Below are positions 15,443 through 23,897 of a stretch of 64,000 nt of DNA, in pieces; the first letter of the stretch is position 1, and each line of letters begins with the position of its first letter. The notes under the pieces were generated by a model. The model saw only the letters and a program-made list of their open reading frames with translations, was not told the origin of the DNA and made no database searches. This DNA comes from Enterococcus casseliflavus NBRC 100478 (GTDB taxonomy: Bacteria; Bacillota; Bacilli; Lactobacillales; Enterococcaceae), in the NCBI RefSeq assembly GCF_001544095.1, contig NZ_BCPT01000004.1, positions 1 to 64,000 on the forward strand, in the 5' to 3' direction. The position numbers and the translations under genes are program-made.

Positions 15443-15886
15443 ATGCGAAAAGTCCCGCCTATTTTAAAACCAATTGCACTTTTAACGATATCAACGATCA
15501 TTGCCACTGCCACCGGCGTGGTGAATTCAGGCAGCTACCGCCAACCAAGTCGTGCGACGGAAACGACAGAGACGACAGAAACGACCGAACAAGCACCAAG
15601 TGAAAGCACACCCTCTTCGATGACAGAAGACAGTCAAAATCAGACACCTGCTAGCACGGACTCACAACCGACGAACGATGACCAGCAGACAACACCGTCA
15701 TCCAGCAGTGAACCAGCAACACCAGCAACGACTCCGTCTTCTTCGGTGCCTGCAGAAACGACGCCATCAAGCGATGCCAATGTTTCACCAGCACCATCGG
15801 AAAACAATCAGGAAACACCTTCTTCAAGTGAAGAGACCACGCCAGATCCACAAGGGATCATGGATGAGAATCAAGGAAATGAGTAG
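15443..15886 (+). CDS. Ser/Thr/Pro-rich exported or anchored protein
   Basis: A 147-aa protein with a short basic N terminus and one hydrophobic segment (about residues 6-26), so it is a signal peptide or signal anchor. The rest is a low-complexity extracellular stretch: a TET repeat (three copies of about TETTET at 36-48), then Thr, Ser, Pro, Gln and Asn, ending MDENQGNE. There is no LPXTG motif. Start ATG 15443 has AAGGAT upstream; ATG 15434 overlaps it. It is followed 8 nt later by a two-helix membrane protein, so the two may act together at the cell surface. Confidence 0.7.
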   Translation: MRKVPPILKPIALLTISTIIATATGVVNSGSYRQPSRATETTETTETTEQAPSESTPSSMTEDSQNQTPASTDSQPTNDDQQTTPSSSSEPATPATTPSSSVPAETTPSSDANVSPAPSENNQETPSSSEETTPDPQGIMDENQGNE

Positions 15887-15894
15887 GTGAGAAA

Positions 15895-16650
15895 ATGACG
15901 CTTATTTTAGATTTAATCAACGGCATCCATAAATTTTTGGGCTATCTCGATATTAGTCCTAAATATTTGAACCGTGCCTATACCATCCTCAGTATCATTC
16001 CAACGGCGTATATTTTGCGGATCGTCTACGGGATGTTTGCGAACCAAAACTATTTTCAAGCGATCCTTTATACGGTCGGCTTTTTGGTCTTAGTCTACTT
16101 CTGGGTACTGAATATCTTCTATTATTTCTTAAACAAAAATATGAAGTTCGATGTCACTCAGGCCTTTGTCAAAGTTTTACCAGACGAAGTCTTCAATATT
16201 GAAGGAGAAACCATCAGCACCACCGACATTGATCGTTTGACGACTGAAAAAGCGGTGATCCATTTTGAAGAAGACTATCAGCTGGTATTGGCGAATCATT
16301 TGCAGACCTTGATCGCTCAAGAAGAATTGGCGATCAAACCGTCATCCAACGGCTTTACGATCCCGAAAAACACCTTGTATCCTTACTATTTTGTTAAACA
16401 GCAAGGGGAAAATGAGTACGCATTGCAGATCGGTACTAGCTACACGGAGATGACGAAAGTCGGCACGATCCAATGGACAGGCAAACAGCCCTTAGAACCA
16501 GTGGGCTTATTTATCACTGGCGGTGATTTTGTCAAAAATGATGTGAAATACCATGAACCATACAGTTTGAAATTGTACGTCAAAAAAGAGATTTCTGAAG
16601 AAGAACCACAGACCTCAAGACAGGCGTATCGACGACAAGCACGCAAATAA
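15895..16650 (+). CDS. Membrane protein of unknown function (two helices)
   Basis: A 251-aa protein that I cannot name. Residues about 25-50 and 58-83 are membrane helices (TILSIIPTAYILRIVYG; ILYTVGFLVLVYFWVLNIF). The remaining ~165 residues are soluble and mixed alpha/beta, ending with a basic SRQAYRRQARK tail. It lies 8 nt after the exported low-complexity protein in the same operon. A cell-envelope role is likely from this pairing only. Confidence 0.75.
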   Translation: MTLILDLINGIHKFLGYLDISPKYLNRAYTILSIIPTAYILRIVYGMFANQNYFQAILYTVGFLVLVYFWVLNIFYYFLNKNMKFDVTQAFVKVLPDEVFNIEGETISTTDIDRLTTEKAVIHFEEDYQLVLANHLQTLIAQEELAIKPSSNGFTIPKNTLYPYYFVKQQGENEYALQIGTSYTEMTKVGTIQWTGKQPLEPVGLFITGGDFVKNDVKYHEPYSLKLYVKKEISEEEPQTSRQAYRRQARK

Positions 16651-16651
16651 G

Positions 16652-16697
16652 AAAAGGCAGTTCCCCCAGAGCGTTCTCTGAAGGGACTGCCTTTTTG
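16652..16697. terminator. Bidirectional terminator before hsp20
   Basis: AAAAGGCAGT(T)CCC / GGGACTGCCTTTTT stem with a partly paired loop. It serves the + strand membrane gene and, through its A-run, the minus-strand hsp20. Confidence 0.85.
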
Positions 16698-16706
16698 GTA
16701 TCTCGG

Positions 16707-17114
16707 TTATTCGATCGGGATATTTTTTGCGGGTGCATCTTTGTAGCTGGCTTTTGGTAACGTCAGGGTCAAAACGCCGTCTTCAAACACTGCTTTAATG
16801 GACTCGTCATCAATGTCTGTGATGGTGAAGGTTCGTTGATAGGCACTGCTAGAGCGTTCTTTGCGCAAATAATGTCCGAAATCCTCCACGGTTTCCGTGG
16901 TCTCTGTTTGAGCCGCTGAAATCGTCAGCGTGTTGTTGACGTAACTGACGCGGATGTTTTCTTTCTTGATGCCGGGTAAATCTGCTTGAACGAGATACTT
17001 GTCTTCGTACTCTTTAATGTCCGTATTCATTTGCCGTTCTTGCCAAAAACTGTTCATTAATTTGCCTAATAGTTCTTCGCCGCCTGCGAAATCTCTTGGA
17101 ATCAAATTTGCCAT
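16707..17114 (-). CDS. Hsp20/alpha-crystallin small heat shock protein
   Basis: A 135-aa small heat shock protein, an ATP-independent holdase. The alpha-crystallin domain spans about residues 35-125: YLVQADLPGIKKENIRVSYVNNTLTI, then RTFTI, then ...AVFEDGVLTLTLPK. The short C-terminal tail ends with the oligomerisation motif NIPIE (IxI/V-type). It is monocistronic and divergent from ispE. No clear CtsR or CIRCE operator could be recognised upstream. Confidence 0.93.
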   Translation of the reverse strand: MANLIPRDFAGGEELLGKLMNSFWQERQMNTDIKEYEDKYLVQADLPGIKKENIRVSYVNNTLTISAAQTETTETVEDFGHYLRKERSSSAYQRTFTITDIDDESIKAVFEDGVLTLTLPKASYKDAPAKNIPIE

Positions 17115-17282
17115 GTGGTTCCCCCGCTTTCTTTTATCTATTGAGTTGGTACTTCTATTTTACGAGGAACCAAGCCAAAGGGCAACCAAAATGGCAACAA
17201 TCATAAAAACAAGAGAAATCACTCAACTATCTTATAAGAATCTGCTATGATAGAACTAAATAACTATCAGATGATTGGATGA

Positions 17283-18140
17283 ATGAAGATGGAGATTATT
17301 GAAAAAGCGCCAGCTAAGATCAACCTCGGTCTCGATGTGTTAGAGAAAAGAACAGACGGCTACCATGAGTTGGAAATGGTGATGTCTAGTGTTGATCTAG
17401 CCGACCGTCTGATAATGGAAGAGATAGCAGAAGATAAGATCATTATAGAAACCAACAAAGCCTTTTTGCCGATCGACAAACGCAATAATGTCTATCAAGC
17501 CGCCAGTATCTTAAAAAAACGCTACGGCATAAAAAAAGGCATCCGTATCCGCATCACCAAGAATATCCCGGTGGCAGCTGGGTTAGGTGGGGGCAGTACG
17601 GATTGTGCGGCAGCGCTGCGGGGGATGGTTCGCCTCTGGCATTTAGACCTTTCCATGGCAGAGCTGATCGATATTGGTATGGAAGTCGGCACCGATGTTC
17701 CCTATTGTCTTTATGGGACCACTTCCCACATTGCAGGAAAAGGGGAGCTGGTGACGCCGCTGCGGCCGATGCCGCAATGTTGGGTCATCTTGGTTAAACC
17801 TCGTTTGAGTGTTTCAACGGGGAAAATCTTTCAAGAAGTTGAGCTAGACCAACTGCACCATCCAGATATCGCGGCATTGTCGGCCGCCGTCTTAGCCGAA
17901 GATTACCCAGCAATGATCGCTGCCATGGGCAATAGCCTAGAAGCCATCACGATCCCGAAGTATCCGATCGTCCAACAGATCAAAGATCGCATGATGAAAT
18001 ACGGCGCAGACGTTGCCTTGATGACCGGCAGCGGACCGACTGTCTTTGCCCTTTGTCAAAAATATTCGCGGGCACAGCGGGTCTATAATGCCTTAAAAGG
18101 ATTCTGCGATGAGGTTTATCTTGTACGTACATTGAAATGA
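17283..18140 (+). CDS. ispE: 4-diphosphocytidyl-2-C-methyl-D-erythritol kinase
   Basis: IspE-type GHMP kinase (285 aa). Residues 5-25 (EKAPAKINLGLDVLEKRTDGYHE) and the ATP loop PVAAGLGGGSTDCAAAL near 97-113 are diagnostic, with MTGSGPTVFAL at the C terminus. In the MEP pathway it phosphorylates CDP-methylerythritol. Enterococci make isoprenoids by the mevalonate route, yet many Lactobacillales keep an ispE homologue, so the true substrate here is uncertain. ATG 17283 has no strong Shine-Dalgarno; TATGAT at 17246-17251 is the likely -10. In related genomes ispE lies beside purR; here the adc operon comes between. Confidence 0.88.
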   Translation: MKMEIIEKAPAKINLGLDVLEKRTDGYHELEMVMSSVDLADRLIMEEIAEDKIIIETNKAFLPIDKRNNVYQAASILKKRYGIKKGIRIRITKNIPVAAGLGGGSTDCAAALRGMVRLWHLDLSMAELIDIGMEVGTDVPYCLYGTTSHIAGKGELVTPLRPMPQCWVILVKPRLSVSTGKIFQEVELDQLHHPDIAALSAAVLAEDYPAMIAAMGNSLEAITIPKYPIVQQIKDRMMKYGADVALMTGSGPTVFALCQKYSRAQRVYNALKGFCDEVYLVRTLK

Positions 18141-18152
18141 ATGAGTCAAGGG

Positions 18153-18180
18153 CACAGGCTGGATTCGCCTGTGTTTTTTT
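18153..18180 (+). terminator. Terminator of ispE
   Basis: CACAGGC/GCCTGTG stem, loop TGGATTC, then seven T. Confidence 0.88.
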
Positions 18181-18261
18181 GTATGCCTTCTATTTCAATA
18201 GTAAAGAAAAAGGCAGCTGAAGTGGGGAAGGAAGCATCTAGAAGCTGCCCTACACAAAAGT

Positions 18262-18286
18262 CCCCGACGAAAATAAGGCGTCGGGG
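18262..18286 (-). terminator. Hairpin downstream of the small minus-strand gene
   Basis: Perfect 8-bp stem CCCCGACG/CGTCGGGG with a 9-nt loop, followed on the minus strand by ACTTTTG. It sits 25 nt beyond the stop of the 59-aa gene. Confidence 0.6.
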
Positions 18287-18311
18287 TCTGATTCTTTACG
18301 TAAAGCAAAGG

Positions 18312-18491
18312 CTATTCTTTTTGGTGCTGCTTCTTTGCGGATTTTTTCTTTTTGTCTTCTTCGTACAATGGTTTGTCGATCGTTTTGCGGATTTCTTCGG
18401 TTTGCTGCGATGCAGGATCTTCTGGTAAGACGATTCGAGTCAACAAGTCGCTGTTGTTTACAGTTGGCGGCACAGTTACAAATTCGTTCAT
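18312..18491 (-). CDS. Small protein of unknown function
   Basis: A 59-aa protein, MNEFVTVPPTVNNSD... ending KKKKSAKKQHQKE. On the minus strand GGAGG lies 9 nt before ATG 18491; a further upstream in-frame ATG (18506) overlaps that site and is rejected. The N-terminal two-thirds are neutral to acidic, the tail strongly basic. A terminator-like hairpin follows. Good translation signals support a real gene, but I recognise no family. Confidence 0.6.
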   Translation of the reverse strand: MNEFVTVPPTVNNSDLLTRIVLPEDPASQQTEEIRKTIDKPLYEEDKKKKSAKKQHQKE

Positions 18492-18669
18492 CTTCGTTTC
18501 CTCCAAGTGCTTTTAGGTTATTATCCTACATACTCTCTAATTTTTCAAGCTGGTACAGCAGGGGCGCATGGCGAATGGCGTAAAATATGGCTAAGTTCCT
18601 GAGAGAAGAATCCGCTTCAAATGAACGTTTTCTCCTATGTTTTCCGATTTATCTCGAAATAAAAGTTTT

Positions 18670-18690
18670 AAATCGTAAAACGTACGATTT
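18670..18690. promoter_or_regulatory. Zur box
   Basis: AAATCGTA-N5-TACGATTT, a perfect 21-bp palindrome with the half-site spacing of the Bacillus Zur operator. It ends 3 nt before the -35 (18694-18699), so zinc-loaded Zur would block the adc promoter. The streptococcal AdcR motif TTAACYRGTTAA is absent. Confidence 0.85.
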
Positions 18691-18693
18691 GTC

Positions 18694-18722
18694 TTGACGA
18701 ACCGGAAATCATTTGATAGAGT
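18694..18722 (+). promoter_or_regulatory. Promoter of adcACB
   Basis: TTGACG, 17-nt spacer, TAGAGT, directly after the Zur box. Confidence 0.65.
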
Positions 18723-18797
18723 AACTTTTGCTAACAAAACGGAGTTGTTCCGTTTTAAAATAAAAAGAAGAGCCAGCAAATGGAAGGGGAAATCCCG

Positions 18798-19757
18798 ATG
18801 AAAAAAATCTTACTTACTACAGCACTCCTTTTAGGGGGCGTGCTTCTTGGCGCTTGTGGGCAGCAAGAAGCGACAAGCCAATCGAGTGACACCGAGAAGC
18901 TGTCGATCGTCACGACGTTTTATCCAATGTACGAATTTACGAAAGAAGTCGTAGGCGACGCAGCAGAGGTCTCCTTGTTGATCCCTGCAGGAACCGAACC
19001 CCATGACTATGAGCCAAGTGCCAAAGATATGACCAAAATCATGGATGCAGATGCCTTTGTCTACAATAGTCCTGAGCTAGAAACTTGGGTCGCTAGTTTG
19101 ACGGATTCCGTCGATCCTGAGCAAACAGCCGTGATCGAAGCGGCCAAAAACATTCAGTTGGTGGAAGGCACAGAGGAGGAAGATCATGACGCGCATGATC
19201 ACGAAAGCGAAGACAGCCATGAAGGCCATGATCATACGTACGATCCTCATGTTTGGACCGACCCAGTCTTAGCGATCCAAGAAGTAGAAACGATCCGCGA
19301 TGACTTGATTGCGAAGTTTCCTGAGCAAAAGGCAACTTTCACGGAAAATGCAGCTGCCTATATCGAAAAGCTTTCTGCTTTAGATGAAGCCTACCAAGCG
19401 GCGTTAAAGGATGCGACCCAACGAACCTTCGTTACGCAGCACGCAGCCTTTGGCTATTTGGCACGGCAGTATGATTTAGTCGAAGAATCGATTTCGGGCA
19501 TTTCACCCGATCAAGAACCAACGCCAAGTCGGTTGGCTGAGCTGAAAGAATATGTAGAAGAAAAACAAGTCAAAGTTATCTATTTTGAAGAAAACGCGTC
19601 ATCGAAGGTGGCTGAGACCTTAGCGTCTGAAACAGGAGTGGAGCTGGCGGTCTTGAATCCATTAGAAAGCTTGACGCAAGAGCAGATGGATAACGGCGAA
19701 ACATACCTGTCTGTAATGGAAGACAATTTGGCAGCATTACAAAAAAGTATTCACTAA
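18798..19757 (+). CDS. adcA: Zinc ABC transporter substrate-binding lipoprotein
   Basis: A cluster A-I (ZnuA/AdcA) metal-binding lipoprotein of 319 aa. Lipobox LLGAC gives lipidated Cys21 or so. IVTTFYPMYEFTKEVVGD and IPAGTEPHDYEPSAKD (zinc His) are family signatures. A His/Asp/Glu-rich loop (EEEDHDAHDHESEDSHEGH region, about residues 120-145) is the usual zinc-collecting loop of ZnuA proteins, followed by DPHVWTDP. The C-terminal ZinT domain of streptococcal AdcA is lacking. ATG 18798 has GAAGGGG 8-14 nt upstream. The Zur box before the operon supports zinc as the substrate. Confidence 0.93.
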   Translation: MKKILLTTALLLGGVLLGACGQQEATSQSSDTEKLSIVTTFYPMYEFTKEVVGDAAEVSLLIPAGTEPHDYEPSAKDMTKIMDADAFVYNSPELETWVASLTDSVDPEQTAVIEAAKNIQLVEGTEEEDHDAHDHESEDSHEGHDHTYDPHVWTDPVLAIQEVETIRDDLIAKFPEQKATFTENAAAYIEKLSALDEAYQAALKDATQRTFVTQHAAFGYLARQYDLVEESISGISPDQEPTPSRLAELKEYVEEKQVKVIYFEENASSKVAETLASETGVELAVLNPLESLTQEQMDNGETYLSVMEDNLAALQKSIH

Positions 19758-19769
19758 GGAGGCGCCTGC

Positions 19770-20450
19770 GTGCGTTATATCGATGTAAAAGATTTGACCT
19801 TTTATTATGATGATGAACCCGTCCTGGAAGACATTTCCTACTTTGTCGAAGACGGCGAATTCGTGATTTTGACTGGCGAAAATGGGGCGGCAAAATCTAC
19901 TTTGATCAAAGCAACCCTTGGTTTGTTGAAACCTTCTAAAGGAGCAGTCACCTTGGCGACCAAAAATGCTGCTGGTGAAAAATTAAGCATCGGCTACATT
20001 CCTCAGCAGATTGCTTCCTTTAACGTCGGGTTCCCCAGCACCGTTTTGGAATTGGTCCAATCGGGCCGCTACCCAAGAGATCGCTGGTTCAAGCGCTTGA
20101 CGAAACGAGACCATGAACATGTCCGCCGTGCATTAGATGCCGTCGGTATGTGGGACGTGCGTCATAAACGGATCGGCGAGTTGTCCGGTGGCCAAAAGCA
20201 GCGGATCAGCTTGGCACGGGTCTTTGCCACGGACCCTGATTTATTTATTTTAGATGAACCGACTACGGGGATGGATGAACAATCCCGCAATCTGTTTTAT
20301 GAACTGCTGCGGCACAATGCTCATGACCACGGCAAGTCGATTTTGATGATCACCCATGATCATGAAGATATCAAAGAATACGCGGACCGTCAGATCCGTT
20401 TAGTGCGGAAGGAGGATTCACCATGGCGTTGCTTTCATATGAATTCATGA
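19770..20450 (+). CDS. adcC: Zinc ABC transporter ATP-binding protein
   Basis: AdcC/ZnuC ATPase (226 aa). Walker A is GENGAAKST (residues 36-44), with Ala in place of the usual Gly before Lys, as also in streptococcal AdcC from memory. Q loop PQQ, signature LSGGQKQR, Walker [13 protein letters not shown] and switch His in ITHDHED are intact. GTG start with AAGGAGG upstream. Its end overlaps adcB by 28 nt, so the two are translationally coupled. Confidence 0.95.
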   Translation: MRYIDVKDLTFYYDDEPVLEDISYFVEDGEFVILTGENGAAKSTLIKATLGLLKPSKGAVTLATKNAAGEKLSIGYIPQQIASFNVGFPSTVLELVQSGRYPRDRWFKRLTKRDHEHVRRALDAVGMWDVRHKRIGELSGGQKQRISLARVFATDPDLFILDEPTTGMDEQSRNLFYELLRHNAHDHGKSILMITHDHEDIKEYADRQIRLVRKEDSPWRCFHMNS

Positions 20451-21253
20451 GAAGAGCTTTTCTTGCGGCGATTTTTATTGCTGGTATCGCACCGATGCTG
20501 GGGGTCTTTCTAGTGATTCGGCGACAGTCATTGATGGCTGATACGCTGTCCCATGTCTCTTTAGCAGGGGTGGCACTAGGCTTCTTTCTAAATCTAAATC
20601 CGAGTTTGACGACGCTATTGATCGTAGTCATTGCCGCAATCATTTTGGAATACTTGCGAACACTGTACCGCAGTTATTCAGAGATCTCGATCGCCATTTT
20701 GATGTCCGGCGGCTTAGCGTTAGCCCTCGTCTTGATGAACCTTAGCGGGGGGAACTCCGCAACGAGTATCCAATCGTATTTGTTTGGGTCGATCGTTACG
20801 ATCACACAAGAACAAGTCTGGATCTTAGGCTTTTTGTTTTTAGTCGTTTTTGCTTTATTCTTCTTATTCAAACGGCCCATGTACATTTTGACCTTTGATG
20901 AAGATACCGCCCATGTCGATGGCTTGCCTGTGCGAGTGATGTCGATGCTCTTTAATGTCTTGACGGGGGTGGCAATCGCCATGATGATCCCGATTGCGGG
21001 TGCATTGTTGATCTCTGCGATCATGGTTTTACCAGCTGCCATCAGTATGCGTTTAGGCAAGAGCTTCAATGCCGTGATTTTGATCAGTGTCGTGATCGGC
21101 ATGATTGGGATGATGTCTGGTTTGACCAGTTCCTTTTATTTGGACACACCACCGGGAGCGACGATCACGCTGGTTTTTATCGCTCTTTTCTTAGTGATCA
21201 ATTTGATCAAACGCATCGTGATCCTAGTGCAACGAAAACAACGCCTAAAATAA
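20423..21253 (+). CDS. adcB: Zinc ABC transporter permease
   Basis: ABC-3 family permease (276 aa) of the AdcB/ZnuB type with 7-8 membrane helices. [30 protein letters not shown] is the classical N-terminal signature, and the coupling region [19 protein letters not shown] is present. ATG lies inside adcC with GGAGG (20410-20414) 8 nt upstream. Last gene of the operon, closed by a terminator. Confidence 0.95.
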   Translation: MALLSYEFMRRAFLAAIFIAGIAPMLGVFLVIRRQSLMADTLSHVSLAGVALGFFLNLNPSLTTLLIVVIAAIILEYLRTLYRSYSEISIAILMSGGLALALVLMNLSGGNSATSIQSYLFGSIVTITQEQVWILGFLFLVVFALFFLFKRPMYILTFDEDTAHVDGLPVRVMSMLFNVLTGVAIAMMIPIAGALLISAIMVLPAAISMRLGKSFNAVILISVVIGMIGMMSGLTSSFYLDTPPGATITLVFIALFLVINLIKRIVILVQRKQRLK

Positions 21254-21265
21254 AGGGCTTTATGA

Positions 21266-21298
21266 AAAAGAAACGAAGAATTTTCGTTTCTTTTTTTT
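21266..21298 (+). terminator. Terminator of adcACB
   Basis: AAAGAAACGAA/TTCGTTTCTTT stem followed by more T. Confidence 0.82.
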
Positions 21299-21309
21299 AA
21301 ACTCTAATC

Positions 21310-21322
21310 AAAACCGAACAAT
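21310..21322. promoter_or_regulatory. PurBox upstream of purR
   Basis: AAAACCGAACAAT matches the Gram-positive PurBox AWWWCCGAACWWT at every position. A weaker inverted copy (core CGAGCATT on the minus strand) lies at 21341-21348. It precedes the -10 TATAAT at 21369-21374. PurR autoregulation is the likely role. Confidence 0.75.
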
Positions 21323-21404
21323 ATAAGCAATATTTTAGATAATGCTCGCATTTATCCCGAAAAAGCCTTATAATAAGGCGAATAAACTAAAGGAGTTGTC
21401 CGGT

Positions 21405-22229
21405 GTGAAAATACGTCGAAGTGAACGACTGATCGATATGACACATTACTTGTTGAATCATCCCCATGAATTGATTTCATTGTCCTTCTTTTCTAAACGA
21501 TATGCCTCTGCAAAATCATCGATTAGCGAAGATTTATCTATTATCAAAAAGACCTTTAAAGAACGAGGAACAGGCATTCTTGATACCGTGCCAGGCGCTG
21601 CTGGCGGTGTTTTTTTTGTGCCTGAAATTTCTGAAGAAGAAGCGTATGCGTACGTCGAAGGGCTGGCAGAACGCTTGTCTGAGCAAGACCGTTTGTTGCC
21701 TGGCGGCTATGTTTATCTATCTGACTTATTAGGCGAACCGGAATTGCTGCGCCAAGTCGGCCGCATCATCGCTTCCAAATATTTAGGCGAACAAATCGAT
21801 GCGGTGATGACCGTTGCTACTAAAGGAGTGCCGATCGCTCAAGCAGTCTCTTACTACTTGAATGTTCCCTTCGTGATCGTGCGTCGTGATTCCAAGATCA
21901 CTGAAGGCTCGACCGTGAGTGTCAATTATGTCTCTGGTTCTTCAGAGCGCATCGAAAAAATGGAATTATCCAAACGCAGCTTAAAGCGCGGCTCTAGAGT
22001 ATTGGTGGTCGATGACTTTATGAAAGGCGGCGGCACGGTCAATGGGATGAAGAGCTTGATTGAAGAATTTGAAGCCGAATTAGTCGGTATTACGGTTTTT
22101 GCCGAAACGAAATTCAAAGGCAAGCGGGCCATCAGCGATTACAGTTCTCTGCTGTATGTTGAAGATGTCGATACCCAGACCAAAACGATCTCGGTAGTAC
22201 CGGGAAATTACTTTGAGAAAAAAGCCTGA
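21405..22229 (+). CDS. purR: Purine operon regulator PurR
   Basis: PurR (274 aa), with an N-terminal winged helix (IRRSERLIDMTHYLLNHPHELISL) and a phosphoribosyltransferase-fold domain whose PRPP loop is RVLVVDDFMKGGGT. In Bacillus PurR represses and in lactic acid bacteria it activates purine genes, with PRPP as signal. GTG 21405 has AAAGGAG 9 nt upstream; the longer frame from 21342 would span the promoter. prs, which makes PRPP, lies 1.7 kb downstream. Confidence 0.95.
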   Translation: MKIRRSERLIDMTHYLLNHPHELISLSFFSKRYASAKSSISEDLSIIKKTFKERGTGILDTVPGAAGGVFFVPEISEEEAYAYVEGLAERLSEQDRLLPGGYVYLSDLLGEPELLRQVGRIIASKYLGEQIDAVMTVATKGVPIAQAVSYYLNVPFVIVRRDSKITEGSTVSVNYVSGSSERIEKMELSKRSLKRGSRVLVVDDFMKGGGTVNGMKSLIEEFEAELVGITVFAETKFKGKRAISDYSSLLYVEDVDTQTKTISVVPGNYFEKKA

Positions 22230-22244
22230 TTTTTTGTGGCTCTT

Positions 22245-22295
22245 AGACTGGCGCAAGCAGCTGTTTTTTAAACGGCGGCCGCCAGTCTTTTTTTT
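22245..22295 (+). terminator. Terminator of purR
   Basis: AGACTGGCG/CGCCAGTCT stem with a 26-nt loop, followed by eight T. Confidence 0.82.
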
Positions 22296-22408
22296 GATTG
22301 GTCTAGGTGGGGATTCCTTAAATCGTTGAAATTTACAAGTACTTGGGCTAAACTGTTTATAGGAAATTCAATGAACAAAAATCGTTCAGATTGATAGGAG
22401 TGGAATAC

Positions 22409-23782
22409 GTGGACGCACGTTTTGCAATAATTTTAGCGGCTGGAAAAGGCACGCGCATGAAATCGAAGTTATATAAAGTGTTACATCCTGTTTGTGGCAA
22501 ACCAATGGTGGAGCACATCATGAATCGAGTGGTGGAAACCAATCCTGAAGAGATCGTGACGATCGTCGGTCACGGGGCAGAAATGGTCAAAGAGCAACTG
22601 GGGGATCGCACCAACTATGCCTTACAAGCCGAACAATTGGGTACTGGCCATGCTGTCGTTCAAGCCGAATCGTTTTTAAAAGGCAAAAAAGGGACGACCT
22701 TAGTGATCAGTGGGGATACACCGTTATTGACGACGGAAACCTTGAATAACTTGTTCGATTACCACCAAGGGAAAAATGCGTCGGCGACAATCTTAACGGC
22801 GCAAGCGGCAGACCCAACAGGCTATGGCCGAATCGTGCGGGATCGTGTCGGTATCGTGGAGAAAATCGTTGAGCAAAAAGATGCGTCGATCGAAGAAGCG
22901 CTGATCCAAGAAATCAATACAGGGACGTATTGCTTCGATAATGAATTGTTATTTGACGCCTTGGCAAAATTAGATACGGACAATGCCCAAGGGGAGTACT
23001 ACTTGACTGATATCATCGAGATCTTAAAGGAAGACGGCAAAATCATCGCTGCTTATCAAACCGAAGATTTTCATGAATCATTAGGAGTCAATGACCGCAT
23101 CGCCTTAGCCGAAGCCAATCGCTTGATGCGTCAGCGGATCAATCGTCAGCACATGCAAAATGGCGTGACCTTGATCGATCCGGCAACGACTTATATCGAC
23201 GAAGGTGTTGTGATCGGCTCAGATACTCTGATCGAAGCCGGTGTCACCATCAAAGGGAAGACGACGATCGGAGAAGACTGTGTCATTACGGCAGCTTCTG
23301 AAATAGAAGACAGCAAGATCGGCAACCAAGTGACGATCAAGGCATCGACGATCGAGGAGAGCATCATTCATGATGGCGCCGATGTCGGTCCCAATGCCCA
23401 TCTTCGTCCCCATGCGGAAATTTTGGCCCATGCCCATATCGGGAACTTTGTGGAGGTCAAAAATGCGACGATTGGTGAAGGCACCAAAGTCGGACACTTG
23501 TCTTATGTTGGCGATGCGACCTTAGGCAAAAACATCAATGTCGGTTGCGGCGTAGTCTTTGTTAATTATGACGGCAAGAGCAAATTCAAAACGACTGTCG
23601 GCGACAATTGCTTTATCGGCTCTGGCTCCAATCTAGTTGCGCCATTGACCATCGAAGAGGAAACGATGATCGCTGCTGGCTCAACGATCACCAAAGATAT
23701 TCCTAAACACAGTATGGCGATTGCCCGCGCCCGTCAGGAAAATAAAGCGGATTACGCGAAAAAGTTGCCTTATCTAAATTAG
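22409..23782 (+). CDS. glmU: Bifunctional N-acetylglucosamine-1-phosphate uridyltransferase / glucosamine-1-phosphate acetyltransferase
   Basis: GlmU (457 aa) makes UDP-GlcNAc for peptidoglycan. The N-terminal uridyltransferase has [32 protein letters not shown] and NTGTYCF. The C-terminal left-handed beta helix has hexapeptide repeats and the acetyltransferase stretch [24 protein letters not shown] 22409 has AGGAG 8 nt upstream; the longer frame from TTG 22391 overlaps the ribosome binding site. Usual neighbour of prs. Confidence 0.96.
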   Translation: MDARFAIILAAGKGTRMKSKLYKVLHPVCGKPMVEHIMNRVVETNPEEIVTIVGHGAEMVKEQLGDRTNYALQAEQLGTGHAVVQAESFLKGKKGTTLVISGDTPLLTTETLNNLFDYHQGKNASATILTAQAADPTGYGRIVRDRVGIVEKIVEQKDASIEEALIQEINTGTYCFDNELLFDALAKLDTDNAQGEYYLTDIIEILKEDGKIIAAYQTEDFHESLGVNDRIALAEANRLMRQRINRQHMQNGVTLIDPATTYIDEGVVIGSDTLIEAGVTIKGKTTIGEDCVITAASEIEDSKIGNQVTIKASTIEESIIHDGADVGPNAHLRPHAEILAHAHIGNFVEVKNATIGEGTKVGHLSYVGDATLGKNINVGCGVVFVNYDGKSKFKTTVGDNCFIGSGSNLVAPLTIEEETMIAAGSTITKDIPKHSMAIARARQENKADYAKKLPYLN

Positions 23783-23810
23783 AAATAGCGAAATGACTTG
23801 ATTTCTTAAG

Positions 23811-23868
23811 GAAAAATGACTACTATTTATTAGGAAGAAGATTCTAGTAAAAGGAGTCATTTTTTTCT
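23811..23868 (+). terminator. Possible terminator between glmU and prs
   Basis: AAAATGACT / AGTCATTTTTTT pair across a loop of about 30 nt with an added CTA/TAG. The long loop makes it weak, so some read-through into prs is likely. Confidence 0.45.
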
Positions 23869-23897
23869 AGATGAACGCAAAGAAAGTGGAGGTTCTC

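Larger units (their letters stand above)
18492..18797. other. Divergent upstream region of the zinc operon
   Basis: 306 bp between the small minus-strand gene and adcA. It contains the Zur box, a promoter and the adcA ribosome binding site. AAACGGAGTTGTTCCGTTT at 18737-18755 is a 7-bp hairpin in the expected 5' leader. Nothing else recognisable. Confidence 0.7.

Noticed and set aside
15540-15600. TET repeat as a mobile or CRISPR-like repeat
   Set aside because: It is an in-frame coding repeat of Thr-Glu-Thr within one exported protein, with no spacers or copies.
17120-17282. Possible CtsR or CIRCE operator before hsp20
   Set aside because: GGCAAC repeats at about 17182-17200 are not heptads with 3-nt spacing and lack GTCAAA; no TTAGCACTC-type CIRCE is present.
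18141-18428. 95-codon + strand frame after ispE
   Set aside because: It begins at the ispE stop, spans the ispE terminator and the oppositely oriented small gene, and has no Shine-Dalgarno sequence.
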